Shown here one piece after another: positions 27,006-35,492 of a stretch of 64,000 nucleotides of DNA. Source of the stretch: Desulfobacteraceae bacterium UBA5616 (GTDB lineage: Bacteria > Desulfobacterota > Desulfobacteria > Desulfobacterales > UBA5616); assembly GCA_002423615.1 (NCBI GenBank), contig DIKO01000047.1, positions 14,901 to 78,900 on the forward strand. Direction: 5' to 3'. Made by a program: the position numbers and the translations under genes. Below the pieces are notes generated by a model that made no database searches, was not told where the DNA came from, and saw only the letters and a program-made list of their open reading frames with translations. Position 1 is the stretch's first letter; every line of letters begins with the position of its first letter.

Positions 27006-27647
27006 CTATCTTTCAACCCGGATGGGATCTTTCTGCGATTCCGGCCATTGGAGCCTGTTCTTTAATTTATCGACATTTCGGTTGATTTTATGTTTCGCCC
27101 AGGTCTTGCTGAGATTCGCGATGGGGATAAAATCGGAATTGCCGATTCCGTCGATCATGTAAATGCGAAAACCACCGTTTTTTTTAAGGATCAGATTCCT
27201 GCCGTGCAGGTCCCGGGTGATGATGTGGTTGTTCCGCAGAAACGAAAAAAAGTCCTCCATCGCCTTCATGAGGTCCCCTGTCAAGCCATGGATTCGAATA
27301 TATTCATTAACCGTCGGCGCCAAGGAACCATCGCCCGACCTGATCAATTCCAGACATATGGCATCCCCCAGATCCGTTTCCATCATGCCGAAACATTTTG
27401 GAAAATGCCGCCAGACACCCTCACCCCTCTGTGCCAGATTTTTAAACGCCTTCAATTCTTTCAAATTATCATCAAATGAATTCAGAGTCCGGAATTTTTT
27501 ATACAGCGGCGCTGTTTTACGTTTGGCTTCAGGTAGTTTCTCCGGACTCAATACCTTTAAAATTTTATTGTCATCGTCCGGGTGAAGATAGCATATACGG
27601 TTGCCCCCTTTGAACAATATTTTCCTGTCCTTTAATTTTATCTTCAT
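27006..27647 (-). CDS. YrbL-like kinase-fold protein
   Basis: From the ATG at 27645-27647 the protein has 213 residues; a TTG nine codons upstream is the alternative start and neither has an ideal ribosome site. It resembles the PhoP-regulated YrbL family and eukaryotic-type LPS kinases. The nucleotide loop region reads FKGGNRICYLHPDD with the lysine in ILKVL, the catalytic loop is ITRDLHGRNLIL, and the metal motif appears as MIDGIG. It may phosphorylate a core sugar, but YrbL proteins lack a proven substrate. It is placed between the GT4 gene and the divergent sulfotransferase. Confidence 0.75.
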   Translation of the reverse strand: MKIKLKDRKILFKGGNRICYLHPDDDNKILKVLSPEKLPEAKRKTAPLYKKFRTLNSFDDNLKELKAFKNLAQRGEGVWRHFPKCFGMMETDLGDAICLELIRSGDGSLAPTVNEYIRIHGLTGDLMKAMEDFFSFLRNNHIITRDLHGRNLILKKNGGFRIYMIDGIGNSDFIPIANLSKTWAKHKINRNVDKLKNRLQWPESQKDPIRVER

Positions 27648-27958
27648 CCTCTTACCCCGGACCCGCTTTTTCAACGGCTCGAAATTTTTGACCGTTCGGT
27701 GCGCGGATGATCAACTTTCCGATGGCCGGACCCTCTTTCAGGAAATCGCTATAATATAACTCATTTGAGAATGCAAGGCGCATACGGACGGGAGTCAACG
27801 GCCCTCGTCGGCCGTTTTTCGGTTTTAATTTAACCATATCATATCATTACATATTATATCCTTGCGACATCATCAGCGGGTCATATCGATTAAGATTTGT
27901 TTTTGACTCTCACCTGTGTTAGGGAGATTGCCGAACGCATTCATTCGGAGTGGCCTTT
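27648..27958. other. Divergent intergenic region, YrbL-like / sulfotransferase
   Basis: These 311 bp separate two divergent genes and should hold both promoters, but I see no confident -35/-10 pair. TTGCGA with TATCGA 16 bp downstream, near 27870, is only a weak plus-strand candidate. A 61-codon minus-strand ORF (27652-27837) lacks a ribosome site and is not annotated as a gene. Confidence 0.3.
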
Positions 27959-28768
27959 ATGTTTTTTCGCAGAAATTTAACTCCTGAGCAAAGAGAAAGA
28001 CTCGATGGATTGAGCCCTGTTATCCTGATGGGAAGAGGGCATTCCGGCACCCGGGTATTTGCATGGGCATGTCAAACTTTAGGGATCAGACTCGGCATAT
28101 CCGCATCGAAACTGTCCGGGGATGCTGAGGATCTTAAATTTACCAGTGAAATCAAAAAAATCGCAATCAACTGTTTCCATTACCAAACCCCTGAAGACCC
28201 GACGAATCGGGAACTGGAACGGTTGCGCCAAGCCATCTGGAAATATTATCAAAAACTTGGATCTCCCCAGGGACTTTGGGGATGGAAATTCCCGGAAACC
28301 TGCCTGATTACGCCGATGCTCTTCAAGGTTTTGCCCCGGGCCAGATTTATCCATATTGTCAGAGACGGGCGCGACATCGCATTTAAACGTCATTTAACCG
28401 ACGACCCCAAGCGCACCCTGGGGAAAAAAATATTAAAGCACCTGAATGCACTGAACCTTCCTCATCATGTTCAGGCCGCTTTATCATGGGCCTATCAGGT
28501 TGACCTGTTTGATCGCCTGAAATCAACCCTTCCTCCCGGTCATCTGCTGGAAATCAAATTTGAGTCCATGTGCCTGAATCCATTTTCAGAAACGCAAAAG
28601 ATCTGCCGGTTCTTAAACATCCCCATGACACCGGAGTGCGAACACTACCTTGCCCATAAGATAAATCCCAAAAAAGTCGCCCAATATAAGGAACATGATG
28701 CCGGTGAGGTTGCTGAAGTCGAAAAACACATCGGCCCTCTGCTGAAACGGCATGGATATACCCCATGA
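27959..28768 (+). CDS. Sulfotransferase family protein
   Basis: This 269-residue protein starts at the ATG at 27959, with CGGAG 9 nt upstream; the GTG at 27950 lacks one. The 5'-phosphosulfate-binding loop is MGRGHSGTR (24-32). The 3'-phosphate motif is IHIVRDGRDIAFKRH with its Arg and following helix. LEIKFESMCLNP is also typical of PAPS-dependent sulfotransferases. It probably sulfates a sugar hydroxyl of the LPS core or another surface glycan. It is the only plus-strand gene in the first half of the locus (19.7-30.2 kb). Its 3' end is 19 bp from the convergent glycosyltransferase. Confidence 0.82.
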   Translation: MFFRRNLTPEQRERLDGLSPVILMGRGHSGTRVFAWACQTLGIRLGISASKLSGDAEDLKFTSEIKKIAINCFHYQTPEDPTNRELERLRQAIWKYYQKLGSPQGLWGWKFPETCLITPMLFKVLPRARFIHIVRDGRDIAFKRHLTDDPKRTLGKKILKHLNALNLPHHVQAALSWAYQVDLFDRLKSTLPPGHLLEIKFESMCLNPFSETQKICRFLNIPMTPECEHYLAHKINPKKVAQYKEHDAGEVAEVEKHIGPLLKRHGYTP

Positions 28769-28787
28769 AGGCGCTCTCCTTATCAAA

Positions 28788-29849
28788 TCATTTTCCGTCC
28801 TGAATACCGATCCTTGAGAGCTTTTCCCTGTTTTTACGGATCTTTTCATCCCTCCAGGCGATGAACCGCTCTGTTTTCCCCGAAAGGTCCTTCAGATCTT
28901 TCAAAAGGTCGACACAGGACTGAATATCATCGTAAATATAGTGGGCGTCTTCGTTCAGAGACCAGGCTTTCGCGTTTTCACGGGAAATCACCATGGGTTT
29001 GCCATAAGCCGCGGCATGTGAAAGCGTTGCCGTCGTTTTATCACTGAAATACCGTTTCTGATCCGGGCCCAGAAGCGGCATGAGCAGATCACAACCCTCT
29101 ATCTCATTGTAGAAGGACCTGTCGTCCAGTGATTCATGAAGCCGGAAATAGCTTTCCAGGTCATGTTCCCGGATCAAATCCCGAAGTTTTTTGCCGTCCT
29201 TATGGTTGTTGGCGCCGATAATGTTGATTAAGACGCCTTCTGTTTTCAATTCCTTAAGCTTCCTGCAGACCTCGATCAGGAACCCGTAATCCCTGCGCTT
29301 GAAATTTACCCATCCCTGAATACCGATAATGACCGGGGAGGACATTTTCACTTTCCCACGGGTCGGATAGGGTTTGAAAAAAGGAAGCAAAAACCCGTCC
29401 AGCGGCAGTCTTTCTCTGAATGCTTCAAAAACGGTTTCACTCAAGACAAAATAATGTTCATTCTTTTCTTTCTGTAATGCAAACTTCCTGGGGTTATGTA
29501 TAACCGCAATTTTCCTTTCAGCAGTAAGGCCTTTAAATATTTTTTGATTTCTGTGCGGTTCAATGGAGTTCAATACCACCGCATCCGCATCGAGGCTATG
29601 AATGAGTTTCTGGATTTTTCTCCTGAATACCGGAATTCGCAACCCCAGGTTCTGGATCAGGAAATAGCCCGGCCGACTGATAACGCATTCAACATGTTCA
29701 TACACTTCCGCCAGTTCCTTCTGCACGCCCGGAAGACAATAATAATGGAACCGTAAAACATCGGGCTTAAACAAAAAGGGAAGCAGATTCTCGTATATGG
29801 GAAAAATTTCCGTGTGGTATTTATTGAGTTCGATAACAAGCACATTCAT
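28788..29849 (-). CDS. Putative GT-B glycosyltransferase
   Basis: This 353-residue protein has a GT-B shape without strong signature motifs. The N-terminal half ends with KIAVIHNPRKFAL. The C-terminal half begins SPVIIGIQGWVNFKRRDYG and continues with IIGANNHKDGKKL. A donor-site-like segment follows, with CDLLMPLLGPDQKRYFSDK and AAAYGKPMVIS. It belongs to a poorly described group seen in LPS and capsule loci. It is followed on the same strand, toward higher coordinates, by the DUF6165 gene, 18 bp away. Function is inferred from fold and neighbours. Confidence 0.65.
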   Translation of the reverse strand: MNVLVIELNKYHTEIFPIYENLLPFLFKPDVLRFHYYCLPGVQKELAEVYEHVECVISRPGYFLIQNLGLRIPVFRRKIQKLIHSLDADAVVLNSIEPHRNQKIFKGLTAERKIAVIHNPRKFALQKEKNEHYFVLSETVFEAFRERLPLDGFLLPFFKPYPTRGKVKMSSPVIIGIQGWVNFKRRDYGFLIEVCRKLKELKTEGVLINIIGANNHKDGKKLRDLIREHDLESYFRLHESLDDRSFYNEIEGCDLLMPLLGPDQKRYFSDKTTATLSHAAAYGKPMVISRENAKAWSLNEDAHYIYDDIQSCVDLLKDLKDLSGKTERFIAWRDEKIRKNREKLSRIGIQDGK

Positions 29850-29867
29850 TTTACAGGCCCGTTCACT

Positions 29868-30245
29868 TCAGGAATAATCCGCATATTCTTTTTCCTCGAC
29901 CAGTTCCGAACCATGGGAGAGGTTCAATTTCCGCTTTATTGCCGCCCGCTCGTCGTTGTTGATATAAACACTGCGTGCGAGCTGGATAAATTCCGCGTCG
30001 AATTCTTTTTCGGCTTCTTTTCGCCGGATTTTATCCTCAATATCCCACAGTTTCAGATTAACTGTTTCAAGTTCCCGGTAATATTTTGGATCAACAACGA
30101 TTCCCGCCCGGTCCAGCGAGGATTTCAACATGCCGTATTCCCTGCGGATGTTGCCGAGTTTCTCCAGATTCTTAATTTTTCGCAGTTTAATGGATAAAAT
30201 GGTGATTTTATCAACTATTTCGCCGATGGAAACTTCAATTAACAT
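29868..30245 (-). CDS. DUF6165 family protein
   Basis: This 125-residue, mostly helical and highly charged protein starts LIEVSIGEIVDKITILSIK and includes LWDIEDKIRRKEAEKEFD and YINNDERAAIKRKLN. These match my memory of DUF6165, a small soluble family commonly found beside glycosyltransferases in LPS loci. There is no signal peptide or membrane helix. It lies just upstream of the GT-B gene on the same strand. A structural or regulatory partner of a core glycosyltransferase is possible, but no activity is known. Confidence 0.7.
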   Translation of the reverse strand: MLIEVSIGEIVDKITILSIKLRKIKNLEKLGNIRREYGMLKSSLDRAGIVVDPKYYRELETVNLKLWDIEDKIRRKEAEKEFDAEFIQLARSVYINNDERAAIKRKLNLSHGSELVEEKEYADYS

Positions 30246-30513
30246 GGTTGCCGCCTGTTTTTCTTTCCAGGTGTTTCAATTAATCTCCGGCCGATTATTG
30301 TCGCATTTTTATAAAAAGCGCCTGTAAATGTAAATCTATTTCTCACGTTCAGCGAGATTTCAGCAAACGGCATCAACTATATTTTTAACGCATTGATCTT
30401 TATGGCATTGAAAAATACTCTCCGAGTGTGCTATGCAGAAAGATGATATTTTTGATGAAGGCCTGTATCCATGGTTTAAATCCGGATGAGGACCAAGCGG
30501 AGAGGAGGGCGTG

Positions 30514-31242
30514 ATGAAAAAAATAATACCATTGATATTTTTATTCATACTCCTGATATCCCCACAACTCGAAGCTGTTTTTTTCGACAGCCACAATGGA
30601 GAAGTCGTGGAGGGATATGCCTTTGACAAAGGGTTAAGCGACGGCGTCATTACCTCCGGGTTAAGGGAAGCCCTGACGATTTCAACGCAAAAGGCCGTCG
30701 ACAGCCTTTCCGTGGAGAATGGATATTTTGATAATCCCGCGGTTAAAATAAGAGTTCCTGAAAAAGTGCGGACCATTGCTGAAGATTTACGGAAAATCGG
30801 GTTTTATAAAACCGTTGATGAATTTGAACGAAGTATGAACCGGGCGGTTGAGATGGCGGCTCCCATGGCAACACCCATATTCATCAGCAGCATCAAGGAA
30901 ATGGCATTCGACGACGCCAGGAAAATCTTAAACGGCGGAGACTTCGCCGCAACGGAATATTTCAGAAAAAAAGCGTCTCATCGATTGTATGAAACCTTTA
31001 AGCCCATGGTTTCCGAAACCCTGAACCAGGTCAAAGCCGCCAAAAAATATAAAAAAATGATCGAAAATTATGCCGCACTGATTCCCTTCCCGGAAACCCA
31101 GATCATTGACCTGGACCGGTATGTTGCGGAAAAGGGCATTGACGGTTTTTTCCTGATGATGGCTGAAGAAGAAAAAAAGATCAGAACCGACCCCGTTGCC
31201 CGAACGACGAATCTTCTGAAACAAGTGTTCGGCCAATCCTGA
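30514..31242 (+). CDS. DUF4197 family secreted protein
   Basis: The start is the ATG at 30514, after GAGAGGAGGG. The 242-residue protein has a signal peptide (about 1-20, ending near LEAVFF). It then follows the DUF4197 pattern: SDGVITSGLREALTISTQKAVDSL, VKIRVPEKVRTIAEDLRKIGF, EFERSMNRAVEMAAPMATP, and AATEYFRKKASHRLYE. The mature protein is helical and predicted periplasmic. Function is unknown. Its stop codon directly abuts the GT9 ATG, so it leads the plus-strand unit of two heptosyltransferases and the KdkA-like kinase. The 268 bp before it hold no promoter I can call with confidence. Confidence 0.85.
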   Translation: MKKIIPLIFLFILLISPQLEAVFFDSHNGEVVEGYAFDKGLSDGVITSGLREALTISTQKAVDSLSVENGYFDNPAVKIRVPEKVRTIAEDLRKIGFYKTVDEFERSMNRAVEMAAPMATPIFISSIKEMAFDDARKILNGGDFAATEYFRKKASHRLYETFKPMVSETLNQVKAAKKYKKMIENYAALIPFPETQIIDLDRYVAEKGIDGFFLMMAEEEKKIRTDPVARTTNLLKQVFGQS

Positions 31243-32277
31243 ATGCCCAAAATACCGGCTAAAAGAATCTGTCTGATCCGCCTGTCCGCGCTGGGGGACG
31301 CCGTTCATGCGCTGGCCCTGGCCAATGGATTACGGCAGGGGTATCCGGACGCCCATCTCACCTGGATCATCCAGCCTCTGCCCCATGAGCTGGTCAAATA
31401 CCAGCCCGCCATTGATCAGTTTATCATCGTTGAGAAGAAAGGCGGCCTCAGATTCTGGGGAAACCTCTTTCGGCAGCTCCAGGAGAAACGGTTTGACCTG
31501 GCGATCATTCCCCAGGTGAGTTTTCGGTCAAGCTTCATTGCGGCCCTGGTTCGGGCTGACATTAAGCTGGGATTTGACTTCAACCGCTCGAGGGAACTGT
31601 CATGGGCATTCACCAACCGGCATATACCCCCCGGAAAACCCGGTCATGTTCAGGACCAGTTTTTTGAATTTCTGGATTTTCTGGGCATCTCAGGCTACCG
31701 GAAAGAGTGGAAATTTGTTTTCACCCACGAGGAATTAGCCTGGCAGCGGGATTTTTTTTCCCGGATCGATCGCCCGGTCATTTCGTTTGTCGCGGCAACC
31801 TCTGACCCTGAAAAAGACTGGCATGCCGATGGATACGCCGCCGTCATGGATTATGTGGACTTTAAACTGGGGTTCCAGCCCATGATCGTGGGGGGACCCA
31901 GCAGGCGGGAAAATGAAATTGCAAAGCAGATTGTGGCAAAATGTTCCGGTTCGCCTGTTGTGGCCCTGGAAAAACCCGTCCGCAAGACAATGCTTCAGCT
32001 GGCAGGATCCTCAATGGTGGTTTCCCCGGATACGGGTCCCCTTCATGCGGCCGTCGCCCTGGATGTGCCCACCGTCGGCCTTTACGGGCCATCCGATCCC
32101 AGAAGATGCGGTCCATACCAAAAATTTCAGGATCTGTTGATCGACAAATACAGCAATCCCGGGGAAGAAAATACCGCTATCACGCGCAAACTCCGAAAAG
32201 GCCGAATGCTCGCCATCTCTCCGGAAGAAGTGATGGAAAAAATACGTTTCGGTATTGGAAAATACATCCGGCAATGA
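31243..32277 (+). CDS. Family 9 glycosyltransferase (heptosyltransferase I-like)
   Basis: This 344-residue GT9 enzyme begins KRICLIRLSALGDAVHALALANGL, the ADP-heptose transferase start. Later it has VVSPDTGPLHAAVALDVPTVGLYGPSDPRR, the donor-site motif (DTGPxH and GLxGPxxP). The WaaC-type role would be adding the first L,D-heptose to Kdo. It is transcribed directly after DUF4197 with no gap, and its TGA overlaps the ATG of the next GT9 gene by 4 nt (ATGA). It is paired with the ADP-heptose supply genes gmhA, hldE and gmhB a few kb away. Confidence 0.9.
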   Translation: MPKIPAKRICLIRLSALGDAVHALALANGLRQGYPDAHLTWIIQPLPHELVKYQPAIDQFIIVEKKGGLRFWGNLFRQLQEKRFDLAIIPQVSFRSSFIAALVRADIKLGFDFNRSRELSWAFTNRHIPPGKPGHVQDQFFEFLDFLGISGYRKEWKFVFTHEELAWQRDFFSRIDRPVISFVAATSDPEKDWHADGYAAVMDYVDFKLGFQPMIVGGPSRRENEIAKQIVAKCSGSPVVALEKPVRKTMLQLAGSSMVVSPDTGPLHAAVALDVPTVGLYGPSDPRRCGPYQKFQDLLIDKYSNPGEENTAITRKLRKGRMLAISPEEVMEKIRFGIGKYIRQ

Positions 32278-33284
32278 AAATACTGCTTGTCCAAACCAGT
32301 TTTCTGGGAGACACCATCCTTTCGACACCGGTCATTTCCGCCATTCACCAGGCCCACCCAGGCGCCGTTCTTTTTATGATGACGACCCCGCAATCAGCGT
32401 CCCTGGTCCGGTACGACCCGCTTCTTACCGGCATTATCCCGTTTGATAAACGAAACTCCCATGCCGGCATTCCAGGCATCATGCGGATGGCCCAACAATT
32501 GCGTTCGATGAATTTCGACATGGCCTATGTGCTTCACCGCTCCTACCGCACCGCCATCCTGATGAAACTGGCAAAGATACCGGTCCGCATCGGGTTCAGG
32601 GATGCAAAACTGAACTGCCTTTATTCGGAAACAAGGCCCCGGAACCCGGCCAGCCATGACGTATTGCGAAACCTGTCTTTAATCGAAAAAGAGCTTCCCC
32701 TGAAATTTCAGAACCCTGAACTGCGCCTTTTCCCACCGGAAAAACAGGATGTGGGTGAAAACATCCGGAAAGCGCTCGGTTCTGTCATATCCCCGGTTGT
32801 TCTGGTTCCGGGAAGTGTCTGGGCTACGAAGCGGTGGGCGTGGGAGGGATTTCGGGAAACGGCCAGGCATTTCATCCTCCGCGGACATCCGGTTCTCATC
32901 GTGGGGGGGCCGGAGGACAGGGCGCTTTCGGAAAAAATCGCCATGGGGCTGGATGTCGTGAATTTAACCGGCGAGTCCGGCATCGCCGATGTCATGCATA
33001 TAATCCGGCAATCGCGTCTGGTGATCTGCAACGACAGCATGGCCATGCATATCGCCTGTGCCTTCAAAATTCCCGTGGTTGCGATTTTTTGCGCCACCAC
33101 CGCATCCCTGGGGTACACCCCCTGGAAAAACAACAGCATCCTCCTCGAAAAAACGGATCTTGACTGTAAACCCTGCGGGAGGCACGGCGGGAATCGCTGT
33201 CCCACGGGAACGTATGCGTGTATCGAGGGGATTACACCGGAGCGGGTAATTGAAGCGGGAACCCGGCTGCTTGAAAAATCATGA
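32274..33284 (+). CDS. waaF: Lipopolysaccharide heptosyltransferase II-like (GT9)
   Basis: The start at 32274 (MKILLVQTSFLGDTILSTPV) gives 336 residues; a longer open frame reaching back to 31941 is only a shadow over the upstream GT9 gene. Typical features are PGSVWATKRW, ICNDSMAMHIACAFKIPVV and FCATTASLGYTPW. A Cys/Gly-rich segment with CKPCGRHGGNRCPTG is common in WaaF proteins. It should add the second heptose to the inner core. It overlaps the KdkA-like ATG by 4 nt. The symbol is by resemblance to WaaF/RfaF. Confidence 0.88.
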   Translation: MKILLVQTSFLGDTILSTPVISAIHQAHPGAVLFMMTTPQSASLVRYDPLLTGIIPFDKRNSHAGIPGIMRMAQQLRSMNFDMAYVLHRSYRTAILMKLAKIPVRIGFRDAKLNCLYSETRPRNPASHDVLRNLSLIEKELPLKFQNPELRLFPPEKQDVGENIRKALGSVISPVVLVPGSVWATKRWAWEGFRETARHFILRGHPVLIVGGPEDRALSEKIAMGLDVVNLTGESGIADVMHIIRQSRLVICNDSMAMHIACAFKIPVVAIFCATTASLGYTPWKNNSILLEKTDLDCKPCGRHGGNRCPTGTYACIEGITPERVIEAGTRLLEKS

Positions 33285-34018
33285 ACGACCTTCGGATCCA
33301 AAAAATCGGCCGATATACGGTCGGATATACCGAATCATGGCTTGAACCGTATATTGAAAATATCACGGAGATTATACAGGTTCCGGCCGGAAACTCCGAA
33401 AATACCCTGGGGGGAAGGCGAAAAGTCCCTGTTGTCGAACTGGCGCCGGGAACAAGAGCTGCCGTGAAGCATTACGCCAGAGGCGGGCTTTTGGGCCATT
33501 TTGTCAAAGAAACCTATCTCAAATGGGGTAAAGCACGTTCCCGGAAAGAATTTGAATGGCTGCAGCGGGTGAGGCTTCTGAATATCCGGGCGCCTGAGCC
33601 ACTGGCATTTGTCTTTCAGGGAAGAAGGTTCAGTCGATGCTGGCTCCTTACCGGTGAAATCGAGGATCATGAAACCCTGGCCGATTATCATTTTTCCGGA
33701 CACCAGCAGGCCGAAAACATCATGGCTGATCTGGCGTCCCAGGTGGGAGTCCTGATTTCAAACAAAATCCTCCATGTGGACCTGCATCCCGGAAACGTTT
33801 TAATCGATCCCTCCGGCCTGTGCCATATCATCGATTTTGATAAAGCCCGCTGGTTTTGGGGCGGAATAAAACGTTTATCCAGCCGATACCTTTCGAGGTG
33901 GCAAAGGGCGGTCCTCAAACACCGCCTTGATCCCATGCTGGTTCATGCCTTTGAAAAAAACCTTCATGCCGTCACCGGATCAGCTCGACGATGGCGGCCG
34001 CCAGCAGAGGGATCATGA
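33281..34018 (+). CDS. Kdo kinase / LPS core kinase-like protein
   Basis: This 245-residue protein is of the lipopolysaccharide-kinase type (WaaP/KdkA, Kdo kinase). An ATP-binding lysine lies in AAVKHYARGGLLG, the catalytic loop is HVDLHPGNVLID, and the metal motif is IDFDKAR. KdkA phosphorylates the 4-position of Kdo in organisms with a single Kdo; WaaP phosphorylates heptose. Which applies here is unknown. The ATG overlaps the upstream heptosyltransferase by 4 nt. The 3' end overlaps the convergent deoxyhypusine-synthase-like gene by 47 bp. Confidence 0.85.
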   Translation: MNDLRIQKIGRYTVGYTESWLEPYIENITEIIQVPAGNSENTLGGRRKVPVVELAPGTRAAVKHYARGGLLGHFVKETYLKWGKARSRKEFEWLQRVRLLNIRAPEPLAFVFQGRRFSRCWLLTGEIEDHETLADYHFSGHQQAENIMADLASQVGVLISNKILHVDLHPGNVLIDPSGLCHIIDFDKARWFWGGIKRLSSRYLSRWQRAVLKHRLDPMLVHAFEKNLHAVTGSARRWRPPAEGS

Positions 34019-34919
34019 TTTCATGGTGCCCTGTTATGGAATACCCCTTGCCGCCCGGAAGGACCGGTCGCCGTACCACATTTTCATTGGGGCGGTAATG
34101 TTGAATCATATCAAAATTCGCCGTGGTGAACCGGCGGACATCATGACCGATATTCCTGGCCACGGACAGGCATTTGAGAAATACCTCGGGCAGAATCACC
34201 GCACTGCCGAAATTTATGACCACACCGCCGTTGCCCAGCCCGGACACGGTTTCCGCCAGAATGCGGAAATCCCTGAGAGAAGCTTCCCCGATGGCCGATC
34301 CGTCGGCACCGGGGTGCTGATGAACGATATCGGTCCCCAGGGCCACATGAATGGTATACGGAATGTTCAGTTCATAACAGTTGGCGATAAGCGTTCTTTT
34401 CCCAAAAGGAGCGCCTTGTTCGATGAGGCATCTCCCGATGGCCTCCCCAAACCCTTCCATTTCGGGAATGGCATTTTTAACGCCTTTGTTGATAAAATCC
34501 GCAAGGTCGGCAGCCATGCCGAAGGCCCCGGTTTCCAGCTGAATATCCACATCCTCGGAAGTTCGTCCGAAAAGGGCGAGTTCCGTATCGTGAATGGCGG
34601 CGGATCCATTGGAAGCAAAATGCGATACGAGACCCCTCCCGGCCAGGTCGATCAAAATCGGGCTGCACCCGGTTTTGATCACGTGGCCCCCCAGCATGAC
34701 GATAACCGGTTTGCCGAGGTGTTTGGCTTCGACCACGGAACGGGCGATGGCTTTGAGGTCATTGGCCTTAAGGATCCCCGGCATGCGGTCTAAAAATTCC
34801 TTTACCGTCATCCCCGGATAGGGCGGTTTTCCTTCCTGGGCCGTTTCCACTTTGGATCTGCGTTCTGAAGCGGCGTAGGTATGGATCAGATCCAGATTGA
34901 TTTCCCTGTATCGCGACAT
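33972..34919 (-). CDS. Deoxyhypusine synthase-like protein of unknown function
   Basis: This 315-residue protein starts at the ATG 9 nt after AAAGGAT. It resembles the deoxyhypusine synthase fold: MTVKEFLDRMPGI near residue 38, then VIVMLGGHVIKTGCSPILIDL, LVSHFASNGSAAIHDTELALFG and a late VVINFGSAV segment. In eukaryotes and archaea this family modifies eIF5A/aIF5A; bacteria use EF-P and usually lack that substrate, so bacterial homologues probably modify other amines or have a different job. A lysine in LPGGKGYSITG is a possible counterpart of the catalytic lysine, but the alignment is by eye. It is the last gene of the long LPS operon. Confidence 0.65.
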   Translation of the reverse strand: MSRYREINLDLIHTYAASERRSKVETAQEGKPPYPGMTVKEFLDRMPGILKANDLKAIARSVVEAKHLGKPVIVMLGGHVIKTGCSPILIDLAGRGLVSHFASNGSAAIHDTELALFGRTSEDVDIQLETGAFGMAADLADFINKGVKNAIPEMEGFGEAIGRCLIEQGAPFGKRTLIANCYELNIPYTIHVALGTDIVHQHPGADGSAIGEASLRDFRILAETVSGLGNGGVVINFGSAVILPEVFLKCLSVARNIGHDVRRFTTANFDMIQHYRPNENVVRRPVLPGGKGYSITGHHEIMIPLLAAAIVELIR

Positions 34920-34932
34920 CAATTCTTATCCT

Positions 34933-35484
34933 TTATGTTAACACACCCCGAAGGTGGGCCATCAACCCGGCAAGATCCTTGAAAATCGCCGTGGGCGAAA
35001 AATTCACGCCGGTGGAGACATTGTCTGAGACCCAGTAAACCTGCCCGACACCGGCCCTTATCCCGGCCTCGATATCCCTTTCACCGTCCCCGATGAGGAT
35101 GGATTCCTTCAAATTCAGATTAAATTCCTCTCCGGCCTGCAAGATCATCCCCGGAGCGGGTTTCCGACACCGGCAATCGATCCTGAATTCGCTCTTTCCC
35201 TCTGTGGGATGGTGAGGGCAATAATACACCTTGGAAATATGGATACCGTGTTCAAGGAAGATCCCCAGCATCCAGTCGTTCAACGCCTTGAACTCGTTCA
35301 GGGTGAAATACCCTCTGGCGATGCCGGACTGATTGGTGATCATAAATATTTTAAAACCGTGATCCTCCAGCATGCGGCAGAGATCGAAAATGCCCTCGCA
35401 GAAGACAAAGTCTTCCTTCAGATGCACATAGCCCCTGTCGACATTCACAATGCCGTCCCTGTCCAGAAACACCCCTTTTTGCAT
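34933..35484 (-). CDS. gmhB: D-glycero-beta-D-manno-heptose-1,7-bisphosphate 7-phosphatase
   Basis: GmhB removes the 7-phosphate from heptose bisphosphate on the way to ADP-heptose. The 183-residue HAD phosphatase has the nucleophile motif FLDRDGIVN (D8 and D10), the ITNQSGIARG motif II, and the zinc-binding CPHHPTEG...CRCRKPAPG segment. GDGERDIEAGIRAGV is motif IV. Its position beside hldE and gmhA completes the ADP-heptose pathway. hldE ends 9 bp upstream of its start. Confidence 0.94.
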   Translation of the reverse strand: MQKGVFLDRDGIVNVDRGYVHLKEDFVFCEGIFDLCRMLEDHGFKIFMITNQSGIARGYFTLNEFKALNDWMLGIFLEHGIHISKVYYCPHHPTEGKSEFRIDCRCRKPAPGMILQAGEEFNLNLKESILIGDGERDIEAGIRAGVGQVYWVSDNVSTGVNFSPTAIFKDLAGLMAHLRGVLT

Positions 35485-35492
35485 GATATTTT

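Noticed and set aside
27652..27837. 61-codon minus-strand ORF upstream of the YrbL-like gene
   Set aside because: It has no ribosome site and overlaps the region expected to hold divergent promoters; no family match is recognised.
31941..32273. N-terminal extension of the second heptosyltransferase frame
   Set aside because: It lies out of frame over the first GT9 gene; the true start MKILLVQTS is at 32274 with ATGA coupling.
33927..34793. 288-codon plus-strand open frame opposite the deoxyhypusine-synthase-like gene
   Set aside because: The minus-strand protein has a conserved fold and a ribosome site; this frame has neither.
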